A stretch of DNA of 64,000 nucleotides from Stigmatella aurantiaca DW4/3-1 (GCF_000165485.1 NC_014623.1:9628893-9692892); one strand, 5' to 3'. Shown: positions 15,422-24,714, counted from the first letter of the stretch. Numbers and translations are program-made. Notes: a model not told the origin generated them from the sequence alone.

Positions 15422-18121
15422 CTACGGGGAAGGGCGCGGTCCTCTCGACGGCGCCAGCGTCAAGTCCAGCACGGTGATGGAGTAGGGCGGCAGCAGCGCT
15501 TCCACCGCGTCTGTCTTGGGGGCCATCTCCTGCTGCTCGGCGAAGCCGTTGGGGTCGCCCGTGTACGTCAGCACCCGCGCATCCCTCAGCGCCCCGCAGC
15601 CCTTGAGTTCCACCCGCGCCGCCCGCGCCGTCTCCGGCGCCAGGTTGAGGGCGATGGCCACCACGCGCTGTCCATCCACGCTTCGCGAGGCGAACAGCGA
15701 GGTGCCCTCCCCCGCGCGCGTCGGCACGTACAGGTCCTGGAAGCGCCCACCCTTGCCGTCGAAGTCCCGGTACGCCCGGAAGGCCCACCACGTGGGGCTG
15801 CGCTCGGGCGGATAGGTGAAGTGGTACGCCGCCGTGAGGTTGCCTTCCGCGAAGCGGCCCAGCGCCTCGGCCTGCGCCAACCCGCCGCTCATGTGCCGCG
15901 TGGCGCCGAAGTTGTACTCGCCCAGCGCCAAGCCCAGGCCCGGGTAGTTCTCCGCCACCATCTTCTTGAGCCGGGGAATGAGCCGCACCGGCTCGCCGAT
16001 CCACGACTCGTCCTTGTAGTGGTCGTCCCAGAGCGCGCGCGTGGAGCGGATGCGCCGCGCCGAGGTGTCCTCGTCCGTCTCCCCTCCCTCCTCCAGGCCG
16101 ATGCCCGTGCCCTGCGGATAGAAGTGCACGTCCAGCACGTCCAGGATCCGCACGCCCGTCTTCTTCTGGTGATCGCGCAGCTTGCGCAGGTACCAGGGCA
16201 AGAGCGGCACGTTGCCGTGCGCCTTCCGGTCCGCGTCCGCCGGTCGGCTCTTGTCCACATCCGCCGCCGAGCGGAAGTAGGCTGTCCACCCCCACTCCGC
16301 CGGCCCCGCGATGACGGCCTCTGGATCCGCCTGCCGCACCGCCGTCCCGTAGGAGAGGGTGCGCTCCAGCAGCTCGTCGTACGTGGTGGGCGCTGGGTGC
16401 ACGTCCCGGTGCGTCGAGTTCCACAGCATGGGCTCGTTGTCGAGGAAGTACATCTGCACGCTGCGCCCCCGGCCCTGATCCTTCTGCCGCATCGTCCGCA
16501 CCCACTCGGCGATGAACTCTGGCGGGGCCGCCACGCTCGTCTGCTCCGGCGGCAGCGGTGGCAAGAGCGCGCCCGAGGGCGACTTGCCATTGCCCGCCTC
16601 CGGCATCTCCGGCGCCACCTTCTCCTGCGACTTGAACTTCGAGGTGGGGAAGCTCACCGACGACGTGTCCTTGGCCACCCAGCCGATGAGGGGCAGCGTG
16701 AGGGCCGACTGGACGCCGTGGGCGCGGTTGCTCAGCAGGAACTCCTCGTAGGTGAACTTCGGCTCATCCCCCGGCGCCGTGTTGCGGAAGTACCAGTCGT
16801 TGGCCGTGTTCCACGCGTTGATCCGCCAGTTGTAGCGCGTGGTGGGGTTGCCGCCCCAACGGCGCACCGTGGCCCCCATCTCCCACAGGTGCTCGTCCTT
16901 GCTCTCGCGCAAGGCGTTGAAGGCGATGCCGTAGATGAGCGGGCTGATGGCATGGGTGGGCTCCGTGCAGAGCACCGACAGGCTCGCGGCCTTCGGCGGC
17001 CCCACCGCCACGCGCCCACCTCCCGCCGAGAGCGCGCCCACCCCCGCCGCGTCCGTGCCCGTCAGGCCGATCCGGTCCATCTCTACCCAGTCCGTGCCCA
17101 CCTTCTTGTACGCCCGCATGACGATGCGGCTGAACGGCTTCATCTCCGGGTTCAGCTCCGCCAGCGGCACGAGCACCTGCACCCAGTCCTCCTGCCGGTT
17201 CACCTGGTGCTGCGCCCCCACGCGCACGCGCGGGAAGACGTTGGCATCCTCCGTGTCCAGCCGCACCTCCAGGAAGTCGCCATAGCCCGACGGCGCGCGG
17301 TAGCGCAGCGCCAGCCCCCCAAAGGTGCCCAGGAGGTTCTCCTTGTGTTGCAGCGACCACCCGCCCAGCTCCGCCATCATCACCTGCGCGGGGCCCTTGC
17401 CCACGGTGCGCTCGGTCCACCCGCTGGCCTCCCACCCCGGCTTCAGCCCCCCGTCGTACGCCACCTCCACCAGCGCCAGCGACGTGGACCGGCCCGCGCT
17501 GGCCACCTGCGCTCCCGGCCGCGTCAGCCCGATGTGATCCAGCTCCACCCACTCGCGGCCCACGCGCTTGCTCGCCCTCAGGACGATGCGCTCGAACGAC
17601 CGCTGCTCCGGGTTCAGCTCCCCCATGGGGAGGAGCAACTGCACCCACTCGCCCTCCTGGGCCACCGCGTGGCGCGCCGCCACCGTCACCCGGGGAAAGG
17701 TCGTGCTGTCCTGAGAGTCCAGCCGCACCTCCAGGAACTCGCCGTAGCCCGCCGGCGCCCGGTAGCGAAGGGCCAGCCCGCCGAAGGTGCCCTTCACGCC
17801 CTCCGGGCGCTCCATCGCCCACGAGCCCAACTCCGCCATCATCACCCGCGCCGGCCCTGGGCCCTTCACCTCGCGCTCGGCCCAGCCCACGTCCTTCCAG
17901 CCGGACTTGAAGCCCCCGTCGTAGATGGTCTGGACGAGATTCACCGAGAGGCTCGGCGGGGCCGAGGCCGGGCGGGCCGCCGGGGACGGCGAGGGGTTCG
18001 CGCGCGCTCCCTCCTGGCAAGCCGCCAGGGCCATGACACACGTGAGCCCCAGGGCCACCCACCGCCCCGCGCTCACCCCTCTGCTCCCGGTGGGGCGGTG
18101 CCCTCCGGTTCCATGGCTCAT
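15422..18121 (-). CDS. epsB: Secreted GH44 glycoside hydrolase lipoprotein (EpsB-like)
   Basis: Start ATG 18121 overlaps the upstream stop (ATGA). A signal peptide ends in lipobox LAAC with Cys35. Two tandem ~165-residue carbohydrate-binding-like repeats follow (about 58-215 and 222-385), each running YDGG-KxGW to ExDxIGLT and sharing TFGGLALRYRAP. The C-terminal 500 residues are GH44: AHAISPLIYGIAF-like entry (HAISPLIYGIAFNALR), acid/base glutamate in DNEPMLWNSTHRD and nucleophile candidate in LGEYNFGATRHMSGG. It should cut beta-glucan-type polymer outside the inner membrane, trimming or releasing the polysaccharide made by the operon. M. xanthus eps also contains such a hydrolase; the symbol rests on that analogy. 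899 residues. Confidence 0.8.
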   Translation of the reverse strand: MSHGTGGHRPTGSRGVSAGRWVALGLTCVMALAACQEGARANPSPSPAARPASAPPSLSVNLVQTIYDGGFKSGWKDVGWAEREVKGPGPARVMMAELGSWAMERPEGVKGTFGGLALRYRAPAGYGEFLEVRLDSQDSTTFPRVTVAARHAVAQEGEWVQLLLPMGELNPEQRSFERIVLRASKRVGREWVELDHIGLTRPGAQVASAGRSTSLALVEVAYDGGLKPGWEASGWTERTVGKGPAQVMMAELGGWSLQHKENLLGTFGGLALRYRAPSGYGDFLEVRLDTEDANVFPRVRVGAQHQVNRQEDWVQVLVPLAELNPEMKPFSRIVMRAYKKVGTDWVEMDRIGLTGTDAAGVGALSAGGGRVAVGPPKAASLSVLCTEPTHAISPLIYGIAFNALRESKDEHLWEMGATVRRWGGNPTTRYNWRINAWNTANDWYFRNTAPGDEPKFTYEEFLLSNRAHGVQSALTLPLIGWVAKDTSSVSFPTSKFKSQEKVAPEMPEAGNGKSPSGALLPPLPPEQTSVAAPPEFIAEWVRTMRQKDQGRGRSVQMYFLDNEPMLWNSTHRDVHPAPTTYDELLERTLSYGTAVRQADPEAVIAGPAEWGWTAYFRSAADVDKSRPADADRKAHGNVPLLPWYLRKLRDHQKKTGVRILDVLDVHFYPQGTGIGLEEGGETDEDTSARRIRSTRALWDDHYKDESWIGEPVRLIPRLKKMVAENYPGLGLALGEYNFGATRHMSGGLAQAEALGRFAEGNLTAAYHFTYPPERSPTWWAFRAYRDFDGKGGRFQDLYVPTRAGEGTSLFASRSVDGQRVVAIALNLAPETARAARVELKGCGALRDARVLTYTGDPNGFAEQQEMAPKTDAVEALLPPYSITVLDLTLAPSRGPRPSP

Positions 18122-19224
18122 GATGCTCCGCTCACGTCCTTCCGCGCGGGACCGGGCCGGGGCTCCGCTTCGCCCTCCGCCGACGCCCGCCGGTAACGCG
18201 CGATGCGCCGCGCCACTTCCCGCCACGAGCCCGCTTCCGCCCGGGCTCCGCGCAGGTACTCCATGGTGTAGGCCACCGACGTGCTCTTGAAGGCCACCTG
18301 CTCCAGGCCCAGCCGGTCCGCCAGCCGCGCGGCGCCCATCAGCGCCTCCGTCACCGGCCGCGTCGGCCCCGGCAGCACCACCGCCGTGGCGAGCAGGGGC
18401 CGCGCCAGCGCGTTCATCTCGAAAAGCATCCGCCACGGATCCACCTGCGGCACGTCCGCGTGCCGGTCCGACAGCCGCGAGTCCATGATGCCGTAACGGT
18501 GCGCCCGCGCGAGCCACTTCTCGAAGCTGGTGTGGTCCGAGCCGTGGAGCACATACGCCGCGCCGCAGAACCCCACCCGGCAACCCGCCTTCTCCAGGCG
18601 GATGCCCAGCTCGATGTCCTCCGACTGCTTGAGCGCCGGATCAAAGCCCCCCACCGCCAGGTAGTCCTCGCGGCGGAACGAGACGTTGCCCGTGTAGAGG
18701 TTGAAGCCCCGTGCCCCGCCCGCGTCCAGCCGCTGGGCCAGCCGGTCGTGAAGGTACGCATACCAGCGCTCGAACAGCGGCATGTCCTGGATGGCGGGAT
18801 CCGGATCGATGCGCCCCAGGATGACGTGGCGCGAGCCGGGCGGGTGCTGCTCCAGGTGCCGCTGGAGGAAGTCCTCCGGCACCTGCATGTCGTCGTCGGT
18901 GATGAGGACGATGTCCCCGCGCGCCCGGGTGACGCCCCGGTGCCGGGCCGCCGCGGCCCCGGCGTTCTGCTGTCCTTCCACCCAGAGCCGGTACGGCAGC
19001 GTCTTCGCCAGCGCCTCGAGCGGCTCGCGAACGGGCTCTTTCGAGCCGTCGTCCACCACCACCACTTCGTAGTCGGAAGGGGGCAGCGTCTGCCGCCCGA
19101 GTTGCTCCAGCAGCCGCGTCAGCAGGGCCAGCCGGTTGTACGTGGCCATCACCACGCTGAGGCGAGGCCGCGGCGCATCGGCCCGCGGCGCAGCCTCTCG
19201 GCTCGCCGGGGGCGAGTCGCTCAC
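18118..19224 (-). CDS. GT2 glycosyltransferase (EpsA-like position)
   Basis: GTG 19224 overlaps the stop of the preceding gene (GTGA), which decides the start; the longer frame to 19449 lies within that gene. 368 residues. GT-A fold: LSVVMATYNRLALLTRLLEQ at the N-terminus, DDGSKEP, then the metal-binding ITDDDMQVPEDF and acceptor-site motif LKQSEDIELGIRLEKAGC. No membrane segment, so it is a cytosolic, membrane-associated enzyme adding a sugar to the lipid-linked repeat. The M. xanthus epsA gene holds a similar place next to a GH44 gene, but I give no symbol because the GT2 family is too broad. Overlaps the GH44 start by 4 bases. Confidence 0.8.
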   Translation of the reverse strand: MSDSPPASREAAPRADAPRPRLSVVMATYNRLALLTRLLEQLGRQTLPPSDYEVVVVDDGSKEPVREPLEALAKTLPYRLWVEGQQNAGAAAARHRGVTRARGDIVLITDDDMQVPEDFLQRHLEQHPPGSRHVILGRIDPDPAIQDMPLFERWYAYLHDRLAQRLDAGGARGFNLYTGNVSFRREDYLAVGGFDPALKQSEDIELGIRLEKAGCRVGFCGAAYVLHGSDHTSFEKWLARAHRYGIMDSRLSDRHADVPQVDPWRMLFEMNALARPLLATAVVLPGPTRPVTEALMGAARLADRLGLEQVAFKSTSVAYTMEYLRGARAEAGSWREVARRIARYRRASAEGEAEPRPGPARKDVSGAS

Positions 19225-19985
19225 TTCTTTCTCCCCTTCGGCTGCAGCGTGACGCTGCCCAGGAAGCGGCCCTTGCCAATCATGTCCAGCGTGTGCCGCG
19301 CCGCGGAGAACTGCGTGGAGCCCAGCGGCACGCACAACAACGCACGCTCGGCCGCCAACGCCACCTCGATGCCCACCGGGTTGGAGAGGACCGAGTCGAT
19401 GCAGACCACGATCATTCCGCCCTGCTCGACGTGGGCGCGCATCTCCCACGCCACCCGGGCCGCGGAACCCGGCGGCAGCCCCTCGGCGCTGATGAAGCGG
19501 ATGGGCTTCTCACGGTACTGGCTGCCCACCTCGACGATGGCCCGCGCCGCGTCGATGCCCGAGGCGCCCGGCTGCGCGGGAACCACCACCAGCGAGGACC
19601 ACTTCTCGCGCTGGGTGAGCATCGCCCACAGGTGCAGCAGCTCGTGGGGGATGGGTTCCGGCTGAGGCGGTGGGGCGGGGACGACCTCGTTGTAGAGCGG
19701 ATAGTGCGGCTCTTCCGGAGCCAGCGGGACCGGCGTCGGCCCGCGCACCACCGACCAGGGCCGGGGTCGGCCTTGCCCCTGTCCCTGCTTCGAGGCATTG
19801 GACTCCCCCCCACGGGGAGTGCCTGAACCACCGGACGTGTCATTCGGCTCGAACATGGACCCGTCCAGTCTACTCATTTCCGGGCGTCTGCCCAATGGTG
19901 ACACCGTCGCGGGCGGCACAAGCGTTGACGAGGCGAAATCGCGCCGCTGTTCGGCTCGCCGAGAGTTGCCACCCTTGCGACTCAT
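19221..19985 (-). CDS. Wze/CpsD-like protein with degenerate P-loop (254 aa)
   Basis: ATG 19985 overlaps the wzy stop (ATGA). The first ~95 residues are low-complexity, Gly/Ser/Pro-rich. From about 100 the fold resembles the cytosolic ATPase of bacterial tyrosine kinases (LLHLWAMLTQREKWSSLVVV, then PAQPGASGIDAARAI in the place of Walker A, MIVVCIDSVLSNPVGIEVAL in the place of Walker B, and VPLGSTQFSAARHTLDMIG). The expected GKS/T is absent, so it probably neither binds ATP normally nor phosphorylates; there is no Tyr-rich tail. EpsV lacks a kinase domain as well, so this may be a structural partner for it. That role is inference; the fold call is moderate. Confidence 0.55.
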   Translation of the reverse strand: MSRKGGNSRRAEQRRDFASSTLVPPATVSPLGRRPEMSRLDGSMFEPNDTSGGSGTPRGGESNASKQGQGQGRPRPWSVVRGPTPVPLAPEEPHYPLYNEVVPAPPPQPEPIPHELLHLWAMLTQREKWSSLVVVPAQPGASGIDAARAIVEVGSQYREKPIRFISAEGLPPGSAARVAWEMRAHVEQGGMIVVCIDSVLSNPVGIEVALAAERALLCVPLGSTQFSAARHTLDMIGKGRFLGSVTLQPKGRKK

Positions 19986-21526
19986 GTGTGTGCCACTCCT
20001 TCCTTCTCCTCCACCGTCCCCCCTGAAGCCCCCGCCGGAGAGGGGGTTGCCGTGACCCAGGCCCCTGCCTGCGTGGCCAGCTTGCCCGCACACGTCACCG
20101 CCAAGGCGATGAGCAGGGTGCAGTACCAACTGCTGAGCCCCATGTCGCCGAAGCACTGGTTCGTGTAGGCAATCACCACAGAAACACACACCAAGGCCCC
20201 CGCCCGCCACATGGGCGGGTGGGCGCGGTGGTAGGCGCGCACGGCGAAGAACACCGTGAGCGCGATGAACATCCACATCCCACTGAAACCCACCACCCCG
20301 CCGAAGGCCAGCAGGCCCAGCACCGAGTTGTGGGGGTGGTACAGGTAGTCCTCGAAGAGGTGGGAGATGTCCGCGAGCTTCATCACCTCGTCAAAGCCAT
20401 GCCCGTAGCCCGTGCCGAGCAGCGGGTTGCGTTGCCAGGTGCTGATGACGTTGAAGTTCTCCACGTCGCGGTAGTCCATCACGCCGGTGTCGTTGTGCTC
20501 GCCCACCAGCATCGACTTGAACGTGTTCACAGGCGAGAAAAAGCCCGTCGGATTCGCCCAGCCGATGGCGACATAAAGGACGAACACCGGGGCCATCACG
20601 ATGGCGGCGCGCGCCGCGTAGCGCTTCACCTGGGACCAGGGGCTGATCAAAAAGATGGCGATGATGCACTGGTTGAAGCTGGCGTACGCCAGGCGCCGGT
20701 CGTTGTAGTTCATCCCCATGAGGATGACGCCGGAGACGAGAATCATGCGCCAGAAGTTCCTCCGGGTTGGCTCCTCGGACCAAGAGGTCAGGGCGATGGC
20801 CAGCCCCGTCACGTAGATCATCGTGTCCGAGTGCGTGGTGGCGTACTCGGTGTACAGCCCCTGGGGCCGGGCGATGAAGACGATGAAGAAGGCGCCCAGG
20901 AACGCCTTGACGAAGGCGGCCGTCACGATGATGCGGCCCAGGAGCCGGAAGTCCTCCGCCCCCCGGATGGAGACGGTGAAGAGCATCACGATGATGGGCA
21001 GCAGCAGCATCTTCTGGAGCTGCCACTTCGCCGGACGGGGGTCGCCTCCCCGCGCGAGGCCCCAGATGTACATCCAGACGATGGTGCCAATCACCACCAG
21101 AAGGGCGATCACCAGGGGCTTGGGCAAGGGCGTCACCGGCCCATCCGTCTTCAGCCCCACCGCGCGCCGGTAGATGTAGAGCGCGCTCAGCCCGAACACC
21201 GACAGGTCGATCAGCGTGAAGCCCAGGCCGGGCACCCCGGTGACGACGTTGAGGTTGATGAAGAGCAGCCGGCCGAAGAAGGAGAGGGGCGAGTTCCAGT
21301 GCCCCGAGTAAGGGTTCTCCACCGCGCAGTCCACCACCAGCAGCACGGTGAGCAGGATGAGCACGGGGTAGCGCACCGGCACCTTGGCCAGCACCCACAC
21401 CATGATGGCGGCCACCATGGGCAGCAGCGCCACGGCCGGAAAGAGCACGAGCAAGCCCAGCGTGGCCAGCACCAGGCCCGCGAGCATCGTGAAGAAGACC
21501 GGTGGACGGGAGAGAAAGTGTTCCAT
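19982..21526 (-). CDS. wzy: Wzy-type polysaccharide polymerase (O-antigen ligase superfamily)
   Basis: About 514 residues with a dozen hydrophobic segments from MLAGLVLATLGLLVLFPAVA onward. A large periplasmic stretch between segments contains NPLLGTGYGHGFDEVMKL and HPHNSVLGLLAFGGVVGFSG; the HNS-containing motif is typical of Wzy/WaaL enzymes. It should link Wzx-flipped repeat units in the periplasm. ATG 21526 is preferred; GTG 21529 precedes it directly. Four-base overlap with the downstream gene shows coupling. Position between glycosyltransferases inside the eps locus agrees with the role. Named from topology and motif, not close sequence memory. Confidence 0.75.
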   Translation of the reverse strand: MEHFLSRPPVFFTMLAGLVLATLGLLVLFPAVALLPMVAAIMVWVLAKVPVRYPVLILLTVLLVVDCAVENPYSGHWNSPLSFFGRLLFINLNVVTGVPGLGFTLIDLSVFGLSALYIYRRAVGLKTDGPVTPLPKPLVIALLVVIGTIVWMYIWGLARGGDPRPAKWQLQKMLLLPIIVMLFTVSIRGAEDFRLLGRIIVTAAFVKAFLGAFFIVFIARPQGLYTEYATTHSDTMIYVTGLAIALTSWSEEPTRRNFWRMILVSGVILMGMNYNDRRLAYASFNQCIIAIFLISPWSQVKRYAARAAIVMAPVFVLYVAIGWANPTGFFSPVNTFKSMLVGEHNDTGVMDYRDVENFNVISTWQRNPLLGTGYGHGFDEVMKLADISHLFEDYLYHPHNSVLGLLAFGGVVGFSGMWMFIALTVFFAVRAYHRAHPPMWRAGALVCVSVVIAYTNQCFGDMGLSSWYCTLLIALAVTCAGKLATQAGAWVTATPSPAGASGGTVEEKEGVAHT

Positions 21527-21563
21527 CACCGCCGGGCAGGGCCGGACCCAAGAGCGGCGCCCC

Positions 21564-22757
21564 TCAGGGCTTGCGCGCTTCGCGGGTGGTCCTCACCCAC
21601 TCTCCCTTCTTCTCCTGGGGCCGGCTCAGCACCAGCCACAGCTTCCATGCCACATAGAAGGGCGCCCGCCCCAGGTCCACCAGCCCGCGCAGCCCCATGC
21701 CGGACACCCGCCAGCCGCGCAGCACGTACAGGCCCACGCTGGCCAAACAGAACGCCGCCACGAGCGCGGAGACCGCCAGGTGCCCCTGCCACAGCGAGAG
21801 CGCCCCCGCGGCCACCGCCGCCGCCGTGGCGCCCAGCACCACGTAGCTCAGCGGCGGCACCAGCAGGTCCATGGCCAGGTCCAAGAGCACGCCGTCGCGC
21901 TTGCGCAGCGCCTCGCCCAGCAGCGGCAGGCCGAACTGCTTCGTCATCGCCCACCGGCCGCCTTCCCACCGGCGGCGCTGCGAGCGCGAGGCCTTCTCCG
22001 AGGACACCATCTCCCCGAGCACCTCCGCCTCCCATACGTAGTGCACGCGGTGGCCGGCGCGGCCCAGGCGGATGCCGTACTCCAAGTCCTCCACGATGGA
22101 GAACGCCTCGTGCGGCACCTCGCGGATGACGCGGTGGCTGAAGCACATGCCGTTGCCGCGCAGGCCACACGAGACGCCCAGCCGCTCGCGCCCCATCGAG
22201 CGCACCTTGTGGAACAGCGCCAGGGCAATCGTCATCAGCCGCGTGCGCCACGAGGCATGCGGGTTGAGCACGCCGTAGTGCGCCTGGAGCGCCTGCGCCC
22301 CCGCCTCCAGGCGCAGGGCAAAAGCGTGCAACAGGTGCGGGGACACGTGCGTGTCCGCGTCCACCACCACCACGGCATCCGCGAAGCCGTCCTTCAGGCT
22401 CTGCGCGAAGGCCAGCGCCAGCGCGTACCCCTTGCCGCGGCGCTCGGTGTCGTGGCGCACCAGCACCGTGGCCCCCGCCTCGCGCGCCCGCTCCGCCGTG
22501 GCATCCGAGCAGTTGTCCGCCACCACGAGGATGCGCCGATGCGCCGCCGGGTAGTCCAGCGCGGACAGGTTCGCCACCGTGCTGGCGATGCCCACCTCTT
22601 CGTTGTGGGCCGGGACGATGATGTCGAACTTGCGCGTGGGGGCCCCGAGGGCCGGGGCCGCCTTGCCCGCCGACAGCAGCGTGAGCAGCAGCAGGTAGCC
22701 ACACGCCACGGCCACCGGCAGCGACAGCACCAGCAACAGCGCGTCCATCCACGTCAT
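21564..22757 (-). CDS. epsU: Membrane GT2 glycosyltransferase (EpsU-like)
   Basis: 397 residues: an N-terminal membrane helix (DALLLVLSLPVAVACGYLLL), a GT2 domain with FDIIVPAHNEEVGIASTVAN, VVADNCSDATAE, the DxD region VVVVDADTHVSP, the acceptor motif IVEDLEYGIRLG and QRRRWEGGRWAM (QxxRW, typical of processive or membrane GT2), then two or three C-terminal membrane segments. It likely transfers a sugar to an undecaprenyl-linked intermediate at the inner membrane. In M. xanthus a GT2 gene (epsU) lies next to the Wzc-like gene, and the same order holds here; the symbol rests on synteny. The gap to epsV is 27 bases. Confidence 0.7.
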   Translation of the reverse strand: MTWMDALLLVLSLPVAVACGYLLLLTLLSAGKAAPALGAPTRKFDIIVPAHNEEVGIASTVANLSALDYPAAHRRILVVADNCSDATAERAREAGATVLVRHDTERRGKGYALALAFAQSLKDGFADAVVVVDADTHVSPHLLHAFALRLEAGAQALQAHYGVLNPHASWRTRLMTIALALFHKVRSMGRERLGVSCGLRGNGMCFSHRVIREVPHEAFSIVEDLEYGIRLGRAGHRVHYVWEAEVLGEMVSSEKASRSQRRRWEGGRWAMTKQFGLPLLGEALRKRDGVLLDLAMDLLVPPLSYVVLGATAAAVAAGALSLWQGHLAVSALVAAFCLASVGLYVLRGWRVSGMGLRGLVDLGRAPFYVAWKLWLVLSRPQEKKGEWVRTTREARKP

Positions 22758-22784
22758 GGCGTCACCCCGCAGCCCATCCTCGCC

Positions 22785-24281
22785 TCACACCCCGCCCGGG
22801 CCGCGATCCAGCTCCGCCAGCACGGGCAAGCCCAGGCCGCGCTCCACCTGCCAGCTCTCCAGCACACGCCCGCTGAGCACATCGCGCGCCAGCGCCGCGA
22901 ACACCCCCAGCACCAGGCCCGCCACCACCGCCCCCAGGGAGATGATGATCGCGTTGGGCTTGATGGGCTTGCGCGGAAACTCGGCCGGCGTCAGCAGCGT
23001 GAAGCGGTACTTGAAGGAGCGCATGGCGATGTTCCGCTCCAGCTTCGCCGAGTCGATGCGCTTGAGGATCTGCTGCTGCGCGCTCAGCCGGCTGCGCAGC
23101 TGCTCCAGGGACACCGCCGCGCTCGGGTTCTCCGAGATGGCCGGCAGCAGCCCCATCAGCACGCGCTCCAGGCCGTACGGGTCCGGCACCGGCTCGTCCG
23201 GGAAGGGCAACGACTTGCCGCCCAGGTCCGCGTACTCGGCCAGCATGTCCTTCTCCTCGTTCACCAGCGCCTTCACCTGCGGCGAGCCCTGGCGCAGCGA
23301 GGCCACCCGGTTCTCCATCTCCACCACCGAGGGGTGGTCCGGCGCGTACATCTCGCGCTTCTGCGCCAGGTCGTCCTGCATCTCCGTCAGCCGCTGGTTG
23401 TGCTGCACCTGCGCGTCCGCGATGGCGCGGCGCTTGGCCCGGATGAGGAAGCGCAGCTGCGCCAGCTCCTGGTCCGTCGAAGAGAAGCGCGGAATCAGCC
23501 GCGGGTCTCCCACCACGCGCCGGCGCTCCAGCATGATGGCCGAGAACGTCTTCTCGAACTCGTCGTAGGACTCCTTCACCGCGTCGGCCGCCTGGCGCTC
23601 GTGCTCCTCGAGGATGGTGATGGCGTCGTCGATGCTGGAGACCTCCTCGCGCTCGCGCGCATGGAGGAAGCTCTGCTGCGCGGCGTCCACCAGCTCGAAG
23701 GCCAGCTGCGGGTCGCCCCACTCCACCCCGATGGTCACCTTGCCGTCGTTGGTGCCCACCGAGAGCTTCTTCTCCAGCACCCCCACCATGCCGTCCATCC
23801 GCGCCTCTTCGTCCGGCGGGGTGCTGATCAGGCGCATGACCGTGTCCTTGGCGCGCAAGAGCGGCGGCCGTGTGGCCTCCCAGCGGTCGAGCAGGTTCAG
23901 CTTCTTGACGAGCGCCACCAGGTTGTCCCGGCGCAGCACCGCCTCGGCGGCCGCCTTCGTCGGCGCATCCACCTCGTTGGCAGGCCTCATGGGGTTGGGC
24001 GGGTCCGGGTTGAGCAGGTTGGCGCGCTCGGGGTTCACCAGCGCGGCGATGGTGGAGGCCCGCCGCGGCAACAGCTTCGTCTCCGCGTACCAGGTGCGCG
24101 GCAGCAGCTTGGCCGCCGCCAGCCCCAGGAACGCCGTCGTCAGAAAGGTCCCCAGCACCAGCCACTTGTGGCGCTTCACCGCGCTCTTCACGTAGCCGAA
24201 GTAGTCGCTCAGCTGCTCCCAGTCGAAGAGCTGCGCCTGCTGGCGCTCCACCTCGGGCAGCCGCTCGTCAGGTGCGGGCAT
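22785..24281 (-). CDS. epsV: Wzc-like polysaccharide co-polymerase without kinase domain (EpsV-like)
   Basis: ATG 24281 has GGAGGGAAGA just upstream; GTG 24296 is an alternative. 498 residues. A first membrane helix (WLVLGTFLTTAFLGLAAAKL, about 41-60), a long periplasmic Wzz region with coiled coil (SIDDAITILEEHERQAADAV, RAIADAQVQHNQRLTEMQDD), a Pro-rich motif before the second helix (LTPAEFPRKPIKPNAIIISL), then only ~30 cytosolic residues. No Walker motifs or Tyr tail, so chain-length control is separated from any kinase. The start lies 14 bases inside epsW, indicating coupling. Matches the PCP of the M. xanthus eps locus in type and neighbours. Confidence 0.8.
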   Translation of the reverse strand: MPAPDERLPEVERQQAQLFDWEQLSDYFGYVKSAVKRHKWLVLGTFLTTAFLGLAAAKLLPRTWYAETKLLPRRASTIAALVNPERANLLNPDPPNPMRPANEVDAPTKAAAEAVLRRDNLVALVKKLNLLDRWEATRPPLLRAKDTVMRLISTPPDEEARMDGMVGVLEKKLSVGTNDGKVTIGVEWGDPQLAFELVDAAQQSFLHAREREEVSSIDDAITILEEHERQAADAVKESYDEFEKTFSAIMLERRRVVGDPRLIPRFSSTDQELAQLRFLIRAKRRAIADAQVQHNQRLTEMQDDLAQKREMYAPDHPSVVEMENRVASLRQGSPQVKALVNEEKDMLAEYADLGGKSLPFPDEPVPDPYGLERVLMGLLPAISENPSAAVSLEQLRSRLSAQQQILKRIDSAKLERNIAMRSFKYRFTLLTPAEFPRKPIKPNAIIISLGAVVAGLVLGVFAALARDVLSGRVLESWQVERGLGLPVLAELDRGPGGV

Positions 24282-24693
24282 CGTTCTTCCCTCCACCCGG
24301 AAGTGCCTTCACGTTTCTCGCCAGCATGGACAGGACTTGCTGGTTAAACTCGTCTTGTGAGAAGGGCTTGGTCAGGTAGCCGTCAGCGCCCACTTCCTCC
24401 GCCTGTGCCCGGTCCAATAGGGTGCCTCTCGCGCTGATCATGAGTACTGGCACCGTCGCCAACGCTTTGTTGCCCCGGATGTATTCGCACAAGTCGTAAC
24501 CCGACACGTCCGGCAAGGTCAGATCCAGGCACACCAGGTCCGGCCGGCCCGCCTCCAGGAACTCCATCGCCGCACGGCCATTGGCCGCTTCCTGAACGCG
24601 CTCGATGCCCAGGGCGTGCAGGAACTCCCCCACCATCTTGCGGAACAGGGGAGAGTCCTCGACCACCAGGACCGTTCGTTGCGAGGCGTCCAT
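24268..24693 (-). CDS. epsW: Single-domain response regulator (EpsW-like)
   Basis: 141 residues made of one receiver domain: acidic pocket Glu12/Asp13, phospho-acceptor Asp57 in LVCLDLTLPD, Ser87 in MISA and Lys109 in LTKPFS. No output domain, so it acts by protein contact, perhaps on the adjacent PCP or degenerate ATPase. M. xanthus has a stand-alone receiver, EpsW, at the same place between the OPX/barrel genes and the PCP, which supports the symbol. Phosphorylation could come from the hybrid kinase encoded upstream of the locus (31434-33260); that link is inference. Overlaps epsV by 14 bases. Confidence 0.8.
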   Translation of the reverse strand: MDASQRTVLVVEDSPLFRKMVGEFLHALGIERVQEAANGRAAMEFLEAGRPDLVCLDLTLPDVSGYDLCEYIRGNKALATVPVLMISARGTLLDRAQAEEVGADGYLTKPFSQDEFNQQVLSMLARNVKALPGGGKNDART

Positions 24694-24714
24694 GCGGGAA
24701 TTCCGGATCCTCTC

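Noticed and set aside
15821-18196. 791-codon plus-strand open frame
   Set aside because: Antisense of the GH44 gene, whose motifs and signal peptide are clear.
21384-24347. 987-codon plus-strand open frame
   Set aside because: Shadow of epsV and the GT2 gene; His/Gln/Arg-rich with no domain.
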